This document shows positions 16,423-26,007 of a stretch of 64,000 nucleotides of DNA, in pieces. The first letter of the stretch is position 1, and each line of letters opens with the position of its first letter. Where the stretch lies: positions 930,001-994,000 of the forward strand of contig NZ_CP101731.1 in assembly GCF_031202305.1 (NCBI RefSeq), in the 5' to 3' direction. The notes under the pieces are model-generated. The model did not search any database, was not told where the DNA came from, and saw nothing but the letters and a program-made list of their open reading frames with translations. The stretch comes from Pelagibacterium sp. 26DY04 (GTDB taxonomy: Bacteria > Pseudomonadota > Alphaproteobacteria > Rhizobiales > Devosiaceae). The position numbers were made by a program, and so were the translations under genes.

Positions 16423-19400
16423 CAACTTGCCTCCAGGAAAGTTTCGGCGGTGCGCAGATCGACCGACACCAATTGGCTCACGCCGCGTTCGGGCATGGTG
16501 ACGCCGAACAGCCGGTCCATGCGGCTCATGGTGATGGGGTTGTGGGTGACAACGACGAAACGCGTCTCGGTGCGCTGGCGCATGGAATCGAGCAGGTTGC
16601 AGAACCGCTCCACATTGGCGTCGTCGAGCGGAGCGTCCACCTCGTCGAGCACGCAGATCGGCGCGGGGTTGGTCAGGAACACCGCAAAGATCAGGCTCAT
16701 CGCCGTCAGCGCCTGCTCGCCGCCCGAGAGCAGCGTCATGGTCTGGGGCTTCTTGCCTGGCGGGCGCGCGATGATTTCGAGTCCCGCTTCGAGCGGATCG
16801 TCGCTTTCAACGAAGGTGAGTTCGGCCGTGCCGCCGCCGAAGAGCGTGGTGAACAGCTCGCGGAAATGGGCGTTCACCTTCTCGAACGCCTCGTTGAGCC
16901 GCGCGCGGCCCTCGCGGTTGAGATTGGAAATGCCGGTCCGAAGCTTGGCGATCGCCGCGATCAGGTCCTCGCGATCGGCCACCATCTTGTCGAGCTTGTC
17001 CTGAACCTCGGTGGCCTCCTGCTCGGCCATGAGGTTGACCCCGCCCAGGCGCTCGCGCTCGGCTTTGAGCCGGTCCACCCGCGCCTCGGTGGCCGCTTCC
17101 TCGGGAAGCGCCGCTTCGGGCTTGATCCCGGCGGCTTCCGCCGTCCTGTCCGCGGAGATCCCGAGGATTTCCCCGATCTGCCGCTCGATCTGCTGCCGGG
17201 CGGAGATATTGCCCTTGAGGCGCTCCTCGACGCGCGCCATTTCCGCGCGGGTGTCGGCAAGGCCTTCGGCAGCCAGCCGCGCCGCCTTGTCCGCCTCGCG
17301 GAAGGCAGTCTGCGCTTCGGCCAGCTTGTCCGAGGCCCGCTTGCGGGCGTGTTCGGCGTCCTCGATCTGGTCGTCGAGTTCGGCGCGCTTCAGGTCGAAC
17401 GCGTCGGGCGTGGCGTTGAGTTCGGTGATCTGCGCCTCGATCTCGCCCCGCCGACGTTCGAGCGTTTCGATCTGGCTCTGCGCGCCCGCCCTGCGGCGCT
17501 GCCAGCTTTCCAGCTCCTGCCCGATGCGGGACAGCCGCGAGGTCCGCATCTGCGAGGCGCTCTCGAACCCTGCCAGCCGTACGCGCGCCTGCTCGGCAGC
17601 CTCGCGCAGATTGGCCAGCGCCCGCTGCCGGCTTTCCGCCTCGCGGATGGCGTCGCCCTCGGCGCCCAACTCTGCAAGCGCTGCCTGCGCCTCCTCTGCG
17701 ATGGCCATGGCCTCGGCAAGGTTCTCCTCGATCCGGGCCTGGGATTCGGTCAGCGTTGCCCGGCGTGTGGAGAGTTGTGCGAGGTTCTTTTCGGCAGCGT
17801 CGAGCCCGGCCTGGGCGGCGGCAATGCCGCGCTGGGCTTCGCGCCAGGCGTTCCGCCGCGCCACCTCGCTTTCCCGCGCGGTTTCCACCCGCGCCCGCAG
17901 CGCGGCGACCCGGCCTTGCGCGTCGCCGCGCGCCGCACGAAGTCCGGCAATTTCGCTATCGAGGTCGGCCAGCCGGTTGCGCTGAGCCAGTCTTTGCGCG
18001 GCGGGAGTGGGCGCATCGGGCTTGGCGACGAAACCGTCCCAGCGCCACAGCCCGCCATCCCGGCTCACCAGCCGCTGACCGGGCTTGAGCGCACCCATCA
18101 GCCGAGCGCCTTCGGCGGCGTTTTCCACAAGGCCGATCTGGTCCAGCCGGCGCTTGAGCAGCGGCGTTCCCGAAACATGGGCCGAAAGCGGGGTGATGCC
18201 TTCGGGCAAAGCCGGATCGTCGCCGGCGGTCCCGGTCTGGGTCCAATAGAGCGGCGCAGCCGTGTCATCGGACGCCTCGAGATCGTCTCCCAGTGCCGCG
18301 CCCAGCGCAGTTTCCATGCCGGCAGCGACCTTGAGCGCGTCGACAATCGCCGGCCAGAGCGAGCCGCCATCGACATTGAGCACCCGCGCCAGCGTCTCGG
18401 CCTCGCTTTCGAGCCGGTTGAGCTTGCCTTCGATATCGGCCAGCTCGGGCTGGGCGGTTTCAAGCGTCGCCACCGCCTCGGCGGCTTCGATTTCGGCCTG
18501 CTCCACTTCCGCTTCGGCAATGGCGAAGGCTTCGAGCACTTCATCGAGCGCCGCCTGCCGCTCGGCCACCGTGTGATCGGCCGCAAGGCTGGCTTCGAGC
18601 GCCGCCACGTCCCGCGCGATATCGGCCTGCTGGGTCTGCAATCGCGCCACCCGCTGGCTCGCCTCATCGGCGGCGCGGGTCGCCTGCGCCCGCTGCGCGC
18701 GGATCGAGGCCACGGCGTCGGCCGCTTCTCGCGCCGCCGCTTCCGCCTCGTCCAGCGCGGCGCGGGCCTCCTCGGCCTGGGCGCGCGCCATTTCACTGGC
18801 CTCGCTTTCCGCTTCGGCCGCTTCGACCAGTTCGATCCGCTCGCCTTCGAGCGTTTCAATCAACCCATCGCTGTCGGAAATCAGCGCCGCTTCGCGCGCC
18901 ACGTCGGTATCGATCTGCTTGAGACGATCGTCGAGTTCGGCGCGCCGCGAATTGGCCCGCCGCAATTCCTCCTCGAGCTGCCCGCGCAGGATGGTCAGCC
19001 GCTGCAGCACCGCCCCCGCCGCCGCGTCGGCATCGCGCAGCGGTTGCAGTTCGGCGTCCATGGCCTCGACGACCTTCTTGGCCTGATGTTCGAGATGGCT
19101 CGCTTCGGCCAATTGGCTGATCAGCCGGCCCTGCTGCGCCTCGGTTTCCTTTTCGGCATAGCGGGCCTTGACCCAGCGGATGTGGTAGAGCGTGGCCTCG
19201 GCCCGCCGGATATCGCCCGAAAGCGCGCGATACCGCGTCGCCTGCCGCGCCTGCCGCTTGAGGGTTTCAAGCTGCACCTCGACCTGGGCAATGATGTCGT
19301 CGACGCGCTCAAGATTTTGTTCGGCCGCCTTGAGGCGCAATTCGGCCTCATGCCGGCGCGAATGCAGCCCCGAAATGCCCGCGGCTTCCTCAAGCAGCGC

Positions 19401-19883
19401 CCGGCGCTGGGTCGGCTTGGCGGCGATCAGTTCCCCGATCTGCCCCTGCCGCACCATGGCCGGTGAACGCGAGCCGGTCGAGGCATCGGCGAACATCAAC
19501 TGCACGTCGCGGGCGCGCACTTCGCGGCCGTTGACGCGATAGACCGATCCCTGTTCGCGCTCGATGCGGCGGGTGATTTCGATGAGATCGGCGGTGTTGA
19601 ACTGCTGGGGCGCGGTGCGGTCGGTGTTGTCGAGAACGACGGTGACTTCGGCCGAATTGCGGGCCGGGCGATTGCCCGAGCCCGAAAAGATCACATCGTC
19701 CATTCCCGAGGCGCGCATGGCCTTGTACGAGCTTTCGCCCATCACCCAGCGCAGGGCTTCCACGAGATTGGATTTCCCGCACCCGTTGGGCCCGACGACC
19801 CCGGTGATGCCGGGTTCGAGCACGAGTTCGACGGGATCGGTGAAGGATTTGAAACCTAAGAGCTTGAGGCGCGAGAATTTCAT
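16422..19883 (-). CDS. smc: Chromosome segregation protein SMC
   Basis: SMC is the condensin ATPase that compacts and segregates the chromosome together with ScpA and ScpB. The 1153-residue protein has Walker A GPNGCGKSNL (31-40), two long coiled coils around a hinge near residues 490-640, the ABC signature LLSGGEQALT (from 1051) and Walker B PICVLDEVDAPLDDAN. The length is normal. It begins 25 bases after the DsbA-like gene and ends overlapping doxX, so DUF721-dsbA-smc-doxX looks like one operon; DUF721-dsbA-smc next to mutY is a conserved order in Rhizobiales. High Ala/Glu/Arg content leaves long open frames on the opposite strand, which are not genes. Confidence 0.97.
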   Translation of the reverse strand: MKFSRLKLLGFKSFTDPVELVLEPGITGVVGPNGCGKSNLVEALRWVMGESSYKAMRASGMDDVIFSGSGNRPARNSAEVTVVLDNTDRTAPQQFNTADLIEITRRIEREQGSVYRVNGREVRARDVQLMFADASTGSRSPAMVRQGQIGELIAAKPTQRRALLEEAAGISGLHSRRHEAELRLKAAEQNLERVDDIIAQVEVQLETLKRQARQATRYRALSGDIRRAEATLYHIRWVKARYAEKETEAQQGRLISQLAEASHLEHQAKKVVEAMDAELQPLRDADAAAGAVLQRLTILRGQLEEELRRANSRRAELDDRLKQIDTDVAREAALISDSDGLIETLEGERIELVEAAEAESEASEMARAQAEEARAALDEAEAAAREAADAVASIRAQRAQATRAADEASQRVARLQTQQADIARDVAALEASLAADHTVAERQAALDEVLEAFAIAEAEVEQAEIEAAEAVATLETAQPELADIEGKLNRLESEAETLARVLNVDGGSLWPAIVDALKVAAGMETALGAALGDDLEASDDTAAPLYWTQTGTAGDDPALPEGITPLSAHVSGTPLLKRRLDQIGLVENAAEGARLMGALKPGQRLVSRDGGLWRWDGFVAKPDAPTPAAQRLAQRNRLADLDSEIAGLRAARGDAQGRVAALRARVETARESEVARRNAWREAQRGIAAAQAGLDAAEKNLAQLSTRRATLTESQARIEENLAEAMAIAEEAQAALAELGAEGDAIREAESRQRALANLREAAEQARVRLAGFESASQMRTSRLSRIGQELESWQRRRAGAQSQIETLERRRGEIEAQITELNATPDAFDLKRAELDDQIEDAEHARKRASDKLAEAQTAFREADKAARLAAEGLADTRAEMARVEERLKGNISARQQIERQIGEILGISADRTAEAAGIKPEAALPEEAATEARVDRLKAERERLGGVNLMAEQEATEVQDKLDKMVADREDLIAAIAKLRTGISNLNREGRARLNEAFEKVNAHFRELFTTLFGGGTAELTFVESDDPLEAGLEIIARPPGKKPQTMTLLSGGEQALTAMSLIFAVFLTNPAPICVLDEVDAPLDDANVERFCNLLDSMRQRTETRFVVVTHNPITMSRMDRLFGVTMPERGVSQLVSVDLRTAETFLEAS

Positions 19884-19907
19884 TCACGCGCCCCGAAAAG
19901 GCGGTGA

Positions 19908-20648
19908 CTAGAGGCGTTCCTCGATTTCGGCGGAAAGCGTCTCGTACGTGGCATTGCCTTCGAATTTCTCGCCGTTGATAAAGAAGGTCGGCGTGCCTTG
20001 CAGCCCCAGCTCCAGCGCCTGCTCGCGGGTTGCTTCCAATGCAGCCAACAATTCTTCGTCGGTCAAGATTTCCTCGAACCTTTCCTGTGTAAACCCGAAC
20101 TGTTCGGCCACTTCGAAGATCGCCTGGCGCGGATTTTCGCTCGCGGCCCAGACGTTCTGGGTTTCCATGTAGGCGGAAAGCACTTCGTTGTACTGGTTGC
20201 CGGCAGCCTCGGCCACCATGAACACGGCAAGGTCGAGCACGTTGCGGCGGAAGGGACGGGCGATGAATCGGATGCGGCCGGTATCGATATATTCTTCCTT
20301 GAGCTGCGGCAGCGCCGTCATGTGGAAGTTGGCGCAGTGCGGGCAGGTCGGCGACACATATTCGACGATCGTCACCGTGGCGTCGACGCCGCCCATGGGG
20401 CGGTCGGGAAGCGGCGGATTGTTGATCGGGTCGCCATTGATCGGCTCGACCTGCGAACCGTCATAGAGCTCGACCTCACCTTCGGCCGCCGGTTCGGTCT
20501 CGGTGACGACGTTGGCGGTAACCTCGGCTTCCGCGCTCGAGTCGCTGCATCCGTAGACCAGGGTTGCAAGGCCGACGCTGGATCCGGCGACCAACAGGCT
20601 TCTGCGATTGAGCGACAACGGCTTACTCCTTAATGGCTCAACGATCAT
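19908..20648 (-). CDS. DsbA-family thiol oxidoreductase, lipoprotein-like and possibly Tat-exported
   Basis: This 246-residue protein carries an N-terminal NRRSLLVAGSSVGLATLVYGC segment: a twin-arginine pair, a hydrophobic stretch, and C34 in a lipobox-like position, although the tyrosine at -2 is unusual. The catalytic CPHC motif is at 102-105 in YVSPTCPHCANFHM, followed by a thioredoxin fold with inserted helices and the cis-proline region QGTPTFFINGEKF. It should oxidise or isomerise disulfides in the periplasm. Its place before smc is typical for Rhizobiales and says little about function. Confidence 0.88.
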   Translation of the reverse strand: MIVEPLRSKPLSLNRRSLLVAGSSVGLATLVYGCSDSSAEAEVTANVVTETEPAAEGEVELYDGSQVEPINGDPINNPPLPDRPMGGVDATVTIVEYVSPTCPHCANFHMTALPQLKEEYIDTGRIRFIARPFRRNVLDLAVFMVAEAAGNQYNEVLSAYMETQNVWAASENPRQAIFEVAEQFGFTQERFEEILTDEELLAALEATREQALELGLQGTPTFFINGEKFEGNATYETLSAEIEERL

Positions 20649-20723
20649 GCGCGCACACTACACGGCAAGACTCCGGCGGCAAGGGGGCAAACCGTTCACA
20701 TGGGGGTGAAAAATCGCCCGCGA

Positions 20724-21230
20724 TCAATGTTTCCCCTTGCCCAGAATACCGCGCCCGAGCTTTTCCAGCGCCGCCCGAAGCTCCGGATCTTCGATATCAC
20801 GGGTCTGTTCGGTGATCCGTCCCTTGGCCTGCGCGCTGAGTTCTCGCCTGGCCGGACCGGCCGGGGCCTGCGGCAATGACAGCGGGTTCAGCGACAGCCT
20901 CACGCTGCGGATCAGAAGATAGCCGAAATAGCGGTTGATCGCCATGGCGATCGCCGGCGCCTCATGGGGCAGCATCACCTTATGGCTTTCAAGGCAGCGC
21001 AGATACAGCACTGCCCCCTCGGGGTCGGGGCGATCCTTGCGCGGCCAGACCAGCTTGTCAGGCAGCGTGGCCCGATCCCAGGGCGCGGCGACGATGCTGG
21101 CCCAATTGACGATGAGCTCGCGATTGGCAAATCCGCGCCGGCGCAGGGCGGGATCGAGCATGCCGTCGATGACGTCGCTCAATTGGACCGTGCGGTTCTT
21201 GCGCTTTGGTGGTGAAGATTTGCCGGCCAT
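20724..21230 (-). CDS. DUF721 (DciA-like) protein
   Basis: The 168-residue protein belongs to DUF721, the family that contains DciA, a loader of the replicative helicase in bacteria lacking DnaC. It shows DVIDGMLDPALRRRGFANRE, WASIVAAPWDRATLPDKLVW, and YLRCLESHKVMLPHEAPAI with a later RYFGYLLIRSVRL. The basic N-terminus (KSSPPKRKNRT) could bind DNA. Whether this copy works in helicase loading is not shown by sequence. It is divergent from mutY with 38 bases between the start codons and probably leads the dsbA-smc-doxX operon. Confidence 0.87.
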   Translation of the reverse strand: MAGKSSPPKRKNRTVQLSDVIDGMLDPALRRRGFANRELIVNWASIVAAPWDRATLPDKLVWPRKDRPDPEGAVLYLRCLESHKVMLPHEAPAIAMAINRYFGYLLIRSVRLSLNPLSLPQAPAGPARRELSAQAKGRITEQTRDIEDPELRAALEKLGRGILGKGKH

Positions 21231-21268
21231 GCTTGCGCCAAGGTTTGCTAAGCTTATACCACCTCATT

Positions 21269-22339
21269 ATGGCCCAGACCGCCCCCGCGCAACACTCTCC
21301 CTCTTCCGCCATCGATGCCCAGGCCGTGCTCGCCTGGTATGACAGGCACGCGCGCCTGCTTCCCTGGCGCGTTTCTCCCGCGGACCGGGCAAGGGGTGTC
21401 AAGCCAAATCCCTATTTCGTCTGGTTGAGCGAAATCATGCTGCAACAGACGACCATCGCGGCGGTGCGCAAATATTTCGCGGCCTTCACCGGCCTATGGC
21501 CGACCGTCCAGGACCTCGCCGCCGCCCCGCTCGACGATGTCCTCGTCCAGTGGGCCGGACTTGGCTACTATGCCCGCGCCCGGAACCTCCATGCCTGCGC
21601 CGTCGCGGTGGTGGAACGCCATGGCGGCGTTTTCCCAACAGGCGCTGCCGCGTTACGCGATTTGCCGGGCATAGGGGACTACACCAGCGCGGCCATCGCC
21701 GCGATCTGCCATGACGAGCGCGTCGCTGTGGTCGACGGCAATGTGGATCGCGTGGTCGCGCGCTATCTGGCGCTCGAAAGGCCGGTGCGGCATGAAAAGC
21801 CGCTGGTGCGCGCCACGGTTCAGGCCGCCGTTCCGGAACGGGCAGGGGATTTCGCCCAGGCGATGATGGACCTTGGCGCCACCATCTGCGCCCCACGCCG
21901 CGTCAATTGTCTCATCTGTCCGCTCGAGCCGGGCTGTGCCGGAACGCGCAAAGCCAATCCGCTCGCCTTTCCGGTGCCTCCCGTCAAGGCGGAAAAACCG
22001 CATCGGCACGGCCACGCTTTCGTCATTCGCGATGACGGCAAGGTGTTCGTGCGCCAGCGCGGCCCCAAGGGCATGCTGGCCAAGATGACCGAAGTGCCCG
22101 GCAGCGCCTGGACCGATACCGCAGCGGTGGTTGAATTTCCTTTCGCCGGAGATTGGCGGGAGGCGGGAACGGTGGAGCACACCTTCACCCACTTCCATCT
22201 CACCCTGAGGGTTTGGACGATCGCCACCGATCAACCGCTCGATGAGGGCTGGTGGGCCGATGAAACCCGGCTGGAGGAAGAAGCGCTGCCGAGCCTGTTC
22301 CGCAAGGTGCTCAAGGTTGGGAGCGTTGGAGAGGTTTAG
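21269..22339 (+). CDS. mutY: A/G-specific adenine glycosylase MutY
   Basis: MutY removes adenine paired with 8-oxoguanine. The ATG at 21269 starts the 356-residue protein MAQTAPAQHS; the frame stays open upstream but overlaps the divergent gene. The catalytic glutamate is E55 in SEIMLQQTT, the helix-hairpin-helix reads LPGIGDYTS (142-150), and D156 in VVDGNVDRV is the second catalytic residue. The 4Fe-4S ligands C207, C214, C217 and C223 follow the C-x6-C-x2-C-x5-C rule. The C-terminal NUDIX-like domain that reads 8-oxoG is present (HVFTHFHL-type region FTHFHLTLRV). A tandem repeat follows the stop. Confidence 0.97.
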   Translation: MAQTAPAQHSPSSAIDAQAVLAWYDRHARLLPWRVSPADRARGVKPNPYFVWLSEIMLQQTTIAAVRKYFAAFTGLWPTVQDLAAAPLDDVLVQWAGLGYYARARNLHACAVAVVERHGGVFPTGAAALRDLPGIGDYTSAAIAAICHDERVAVVDGNVDRVVARYLALERPVRHEKPLVRATVQAAVPERAGDFAQAMMDLGATICAPRRVNCLICPLEPGCAGTRKANPLAFPVPPVKAEKPHRHGHAFVIRDDGKVFVRQRGPKGMLAKMTEVPGSAWTDTAAVVEFPFAGDWREAGTVEHTFTHFHLTLRVWTIATDQPLDEGWWADETRLEEEALPSLFRKVLKVGSVGEV

Positions 22340-22350
22340 CGGTCTCGCCA

Positions 22351-22588
22351 GGACGAGGCGAGCCGAGGACCCCGCGCGACGTTTCGCGCGCCCCGCCGGA
22401 GGGCCAGCGAAAGTCATAGGGCGGTTTTAGCCCGTCATGACTTTCGCGGTGCGGCCCGTGAGGCCAAAGAGGACGAGGCGAGCCGAGGACCCCGCGCGAC
22501 GTTTCGCGCGCCCCGCCGGAGGGCCAGCGAAAGTCACAGGGCGGTTTTAGCCCGTCATGACTTTCGCGGTGCGGCCCGTGAGGCCAAA
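22351..22588. repeat. Two tandem copies of a 120-bp unit
   Basis: Bases 22351-22470 are repeated at 22471-22588 with a period of exactly 120 bp. I see one internal mismatch, T at 22417 against C at 22537, and the second copy loses its last two bases. Each unit starts GGACGAGGCGAGCCGAGGAC and contains the inverted repeat CGAAAGTCA...TGACTTTCG enclosing GGGC/GCCC, plus GCGCGA..TCGCGC. It fills the space between convergent mutY and ccrM and has no ribosome binding site or coding signal. Confidence 0.95.
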
Positions 22589-22619
22589 AAAAGCGCCCCC
22601 GGCGTGAACACCGGGGGCG
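22586..22619 (-). terminator. Rho-independent terminator of ccrM
   Basis: On the minus strand CGCCCCCGGTG pairs with CGCCGGGGGCG (one G-T pair) around a short loop and runs into CTTTTTTT. It begins 28 bases after the ccrM stop and directly abuts the end of the second 120-bp repeat. Confidence 0.9.
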
Positions 22620-22647
22620 AGAATGCCTGACTGATTGGAGGTCGAAA

Positions 22648-23805
<1,158 letters not shown>

Positions 23806-23833
23806 CTAATGGAGCAGTTGTACGGCGTTAGGG

Positions 23834-23872
23834 TTAAGTGGCGGCTAAACGGTACGGTTAACGAGGCGTTAG
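23834..23872 (-). promoter_or_regulatory. Two CtrA-like binding sites upstream of ccrM
   Basis: Two TTAA-N7-TTAA-like boxes stand 50-88 bases before the ccrM ATG: TTAA-N7-CTAA at 23834-23848 and TTAA-N7-TTAG at 23858-23872, each with one mismatch in eight. CtrA activates ccrM late in the Caulobacter cell cycle. A GTTAGGGTTA motif also occurs in this leader. I did not find GANTC sites in it. Confidence 0.65.
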
Positions 23873-23876
23873 CGGA

Positions 23877-23901
23877 CCCCGGCCGGCGTGACCGACCGGG
23901 G
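23877..23901. terminator. Possible hairpin terminator after the alpha/beta hydrolase gene
   Basis: CCCCGGCCGG (23877-23886) and CCGACCGGGG (23892-23901) form a stem with one mismatch or wobble, 11 bases after the stop codon of the minus-strand hydrolase gene. No T-run follows, so this is a weak call. Confidence 0.35.
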
Positions 23902-23911
23902 AGGGACGGGT

Positions 23912-24814
23912 TCAGTTTTCTGCATCGAGGAACGGGATGACCGTCTCCGCAAGGCGCGGATCGGCGCCGATATTATAATGGGTGGCGCTGTGGATCACTG
24001 CAAAGCGGTTCGGCGTCATGCCCGATCCGTCCCAGCCGGCATCTGCCTGGCCGCCGCCTAACAGTTCGAAGAACGCCGCTGCGTGGGCGATCTTGACGGC
24101 GTCATAGTCGGCATAGACCAAAAGCGTGGGTGCGCTGATGTCGCCGACCTCGCCGGACCAATCGTAGTCATTGCCGATGAACCCGCCCATCTGCTCGAGC
24201 AGGCGCGGGAAGTTGTCCGAATCGGGCGCAACCTCCTCATAGGCCTGATAGATGGGGGAGGCCATCATGCCTTCGGCGAGTTCGGGGCCCATCGCCTGCA
24301 TGCCTTCGCGGTTGTAGTCGTGCCAGCCCGAAAAGGCGTAGGGAGTCGAAACGGCTACGAGCCTGTCGACGACCTCGGGATGATCGATCGCCGTGCGTAG
24401 GGCAACGCCGGCGCCGAGCGAATAACCCATGATATCGGCCTTTTCGTGCCCGAGATATCCGATGAGTTCGGCGATGTCGGTCGCCATCGCTTCCCAGGTC
24501 ATCGGCCGGTCGAAGGGCAGCGTATGGCCGTGGGCCTGCAGCTCGACGCCGATCACTTGCCGGCCCTCGGCCAGTGCGGTGAGCACCGGGCCGAAACTTT
24601 CTATCGTCATGAGCCCGCCATGGAGCAGGACGAGAGGTTCTCCCGTTCCGTAGACGGCATAATAGACCTCGACGCCATTGACCGGGGCGTAGCCGCTTTC
24701 CGTAGGCGTAGGCATTGCCTGGCCCTCCGTAGCTGATGATGGTGATTGAGCAAAAGCTGGCCCGCCAAAGGCGAGACCGGCGGCGGCGATAACGCCGAGC
24801 AGGGGCTTGAACAT
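23912..24814 (-). CDS. Exported alpha/beta hydrolase
   Basis: The ATG at 24814 follows AGGAGG by 6 bases and gives a signal peptide MFKPLLGVIAAAGLAFGGPAFAQ, so the 300-residue form is chosen over longer frames. The alpha/beta hydrolase core starts at VNGVEVYYAVYGTGEPLVLLHGG, the oxyanion region, and the nucleophile elbow is GYSLGAGVALRT with serine in G-x-S-x-G. The acid is probably the aspartate in LLVYADYD and the histidine in IHSATHYNI. This places it near the proline-iminopeptidase/esterase-like group; the substrate is unknown. It probably works in the periplasm. Confidence 0.87.
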   Translation of the reverse strand: MFKPLLGVIAAAGLAFGGPAFAQSPSSATEGQAMPTPTESGYAPVNGVEVYYAVYGTGEPLVLLHGGLMTIESFGPVLTALAEGRQVIGVELQAHGHTLPFDRPMTWEAMATDIAELIGYLGHEKADIMGYSLGAGVALRTAIDHPEVVDRLVAVSTPYAFSGWHDYNREGMQAMGPELAEGMMASPIYQAYEEVAPDSDNFPRLLEQMGGFIGNDYDWSGEVGDISAPTLLVYADYDAVKIAHAAAFFELLGGGQADAGWDGSGMTPNRFAVIHSATHYNIGADPRLAETVIPFLDAEN

Positions 24815-24931
24815 GGTATCCTCCTTGGAACTTGCGTGCCGATGAGGTGTCCATGCGGCCTCATCGATACCAGGACGCACAGGAGGCCTCCGTACCGACA
24901 AGAGCGCCGATTATTTCAGAGAGGGTTGCCG

Positions 24932-25573
24932 CTACCGGCGTGCCGCCAGCACCGGCGCAAAGCTCATGCGGTGGAGGTCGCAGGGGCCGTGGGCGGCCAA
25001 GGCTTCAAGGTGCATGGGGGTGGAGTAGCCCTTGTGCTGGGCGAAATTGTAGTGCGGCACGCCGCAATCCATCACGTGGCACATGCGGTCGCGCACCACC
25101 TTGGCGACGATAGAGGCGGCGGCGATCGAAAGACTCTTGCCATCGCCGCCGATGACGAATTGCCCGGCACAGGAAAGCCCCTCGGGAACGTCGCGGCCAT
25201 CGATCAGCGCCAGGTCCGGCTTGACCGGCAGGGCATCGAGCGCGCGGCACATGGCCCAAAGGGTGGCGCCGCGAATGTTGAGCCTGTCGATCACTTCGAC
25301 CGAGGCAGAACAGAAACCGACCTGCGCGCTGGCCATGATCTGCTCGAAAAGCTCTTCGCGCTTTTCTTCCGTCAGCTTCTTGGAGTCGTTCAGCCCCTCG
25401 GGGATCGCGTTCCGATCCAATACGACCGCTGCCGCGACCACCGGTCCGGCGAGGGGCCCGCGTCCCGCCTCGTCGATTCCAGCCACCATCGTGCGCCCGC
25501 CCGCAAGCGCGGCGGCTTCCAGCTCATAGCTGGGCACGTCAATGATGGTGGTCTGCGAATCAGTCTTCGGCAT
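24932..25573 (-). CDS. rnhB: Ribonuclease HII
   Basis: RNase HII cuts RNA in RNA-DNA hybrids and removes single ribonucleotides from DNA. The 213-residue form starting at the ATG 25573 fits the family length; upstream frame adds an unrelated lead. The active site DEAGRG (D34, E35) is in [20 protein letters not shown], followed by [29 protein letters not shown] (third acid) and [16 protein letters not shown] (fourth acid). [23 protein letters not shown] closes the domain. In many Rhizobiales rnhB lies close to the radical SAM gene found next door here. Confidence 0.96.
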   Translation of the reverse strand: MPKTDSQTTIIDVPSYELEAAALAGGRTMVAGIDEAGRGPLAGPVVAAAVVLDRNAIPEGLNDSKKLTEEKREELFEQIMASAQVGFCSASVEVIDRLNIRGATLWAMCRALDALPVKPDLALIDGRDVPEGLSCAGQFVIGGDGKSLSIAAASIVAKVVRDRMCHVMDCGVPHYNFAQHKGYSTPMHLEALAAHGPCDLHRMSFAPVLAARR

Positions 25574-25611
25574 GCTGCTAGGGTGCCGATTTTCGTCTGG
25601 CGATAAAGCCC

Positions 25612-25995
25612 TCAATCGCGCCGGATGGTCACCCATTGCTTCCGCCATGCCGGCGCCTCGAAGGGTTCCGGCCAGTATTCGGTGATCCTCACGATCCGAT
25701 CATCGGCACATTCGAAGATCGACACCGCAAGCGCTGTGATCTTGCCGTCCGAAATCTCCGTCTCGGTTATCGCATGCCCGCCATTGCCCAGCACCCGGCG
25801 GACCTTGAACGTCCATTTCCCATGCGCGGGATAATTGGCGTTGATGGCGATGAAATCCTCGGCCGAACCGATCACCTCGCCCGATTGTGGCCAGACGATC
25901 TCGATGCCGTCAGCAAAGAGGGCGGCGGCGAGCGACCATTCATTGGTGCCCATGCGCCACCAGAATTCCTGTGCCAGCGTCGCCGCGTCCGTCAT
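25612..25995 (-). CDS. NTF2-like (SnoaL-type) nuclear-transport-factor-fold protein
   Basis: The 127-residue protein has the cone-shaped NTF2-like fold pattern: an N-terminal helix ([22 protein letters not shown]), [22 protein letters not shown], and C-terminal strands [27 protein letters not shown]. The EYWPEP end is common in SnoaL-like DUF proteins. No catalytic residue can be assigned, so function is unknown. It lies 12 bases downstream of the radical SAM gene on the same strand and may be co-transcribed with it. Confidence 0.8.
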   Translation of the reverse strand: MTDAATLAQEFWWRMGTNEWSLAAALFADGIEIVWPQSGEVIGSAEDFIAINANYPAHGKWTFKVRRVLGNGGHAITETEISDGKITALAVSIFECADDRIVRITEYWPEPFEAPAWRKQWVTIRRD

Positions 25996-26007
25996 CTCGA
26001 CCTCCCG

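Noticed and set aside
16395..19466. A 1023-codon open frame on the plus strand opposite smc
   Set aside because: It is the mirror of the Ala/Glu/Arg-rich smc coiled coil. Its product is a repetitive Arg/Gly/Leu/Pro/Phe-rich mix with no domain, and smc is certain on the other strand.
22351..22588. CRISPR array
   Set aside because: There are two 120-bp units with no spacers and no cas genes; it is a tandem duplication.
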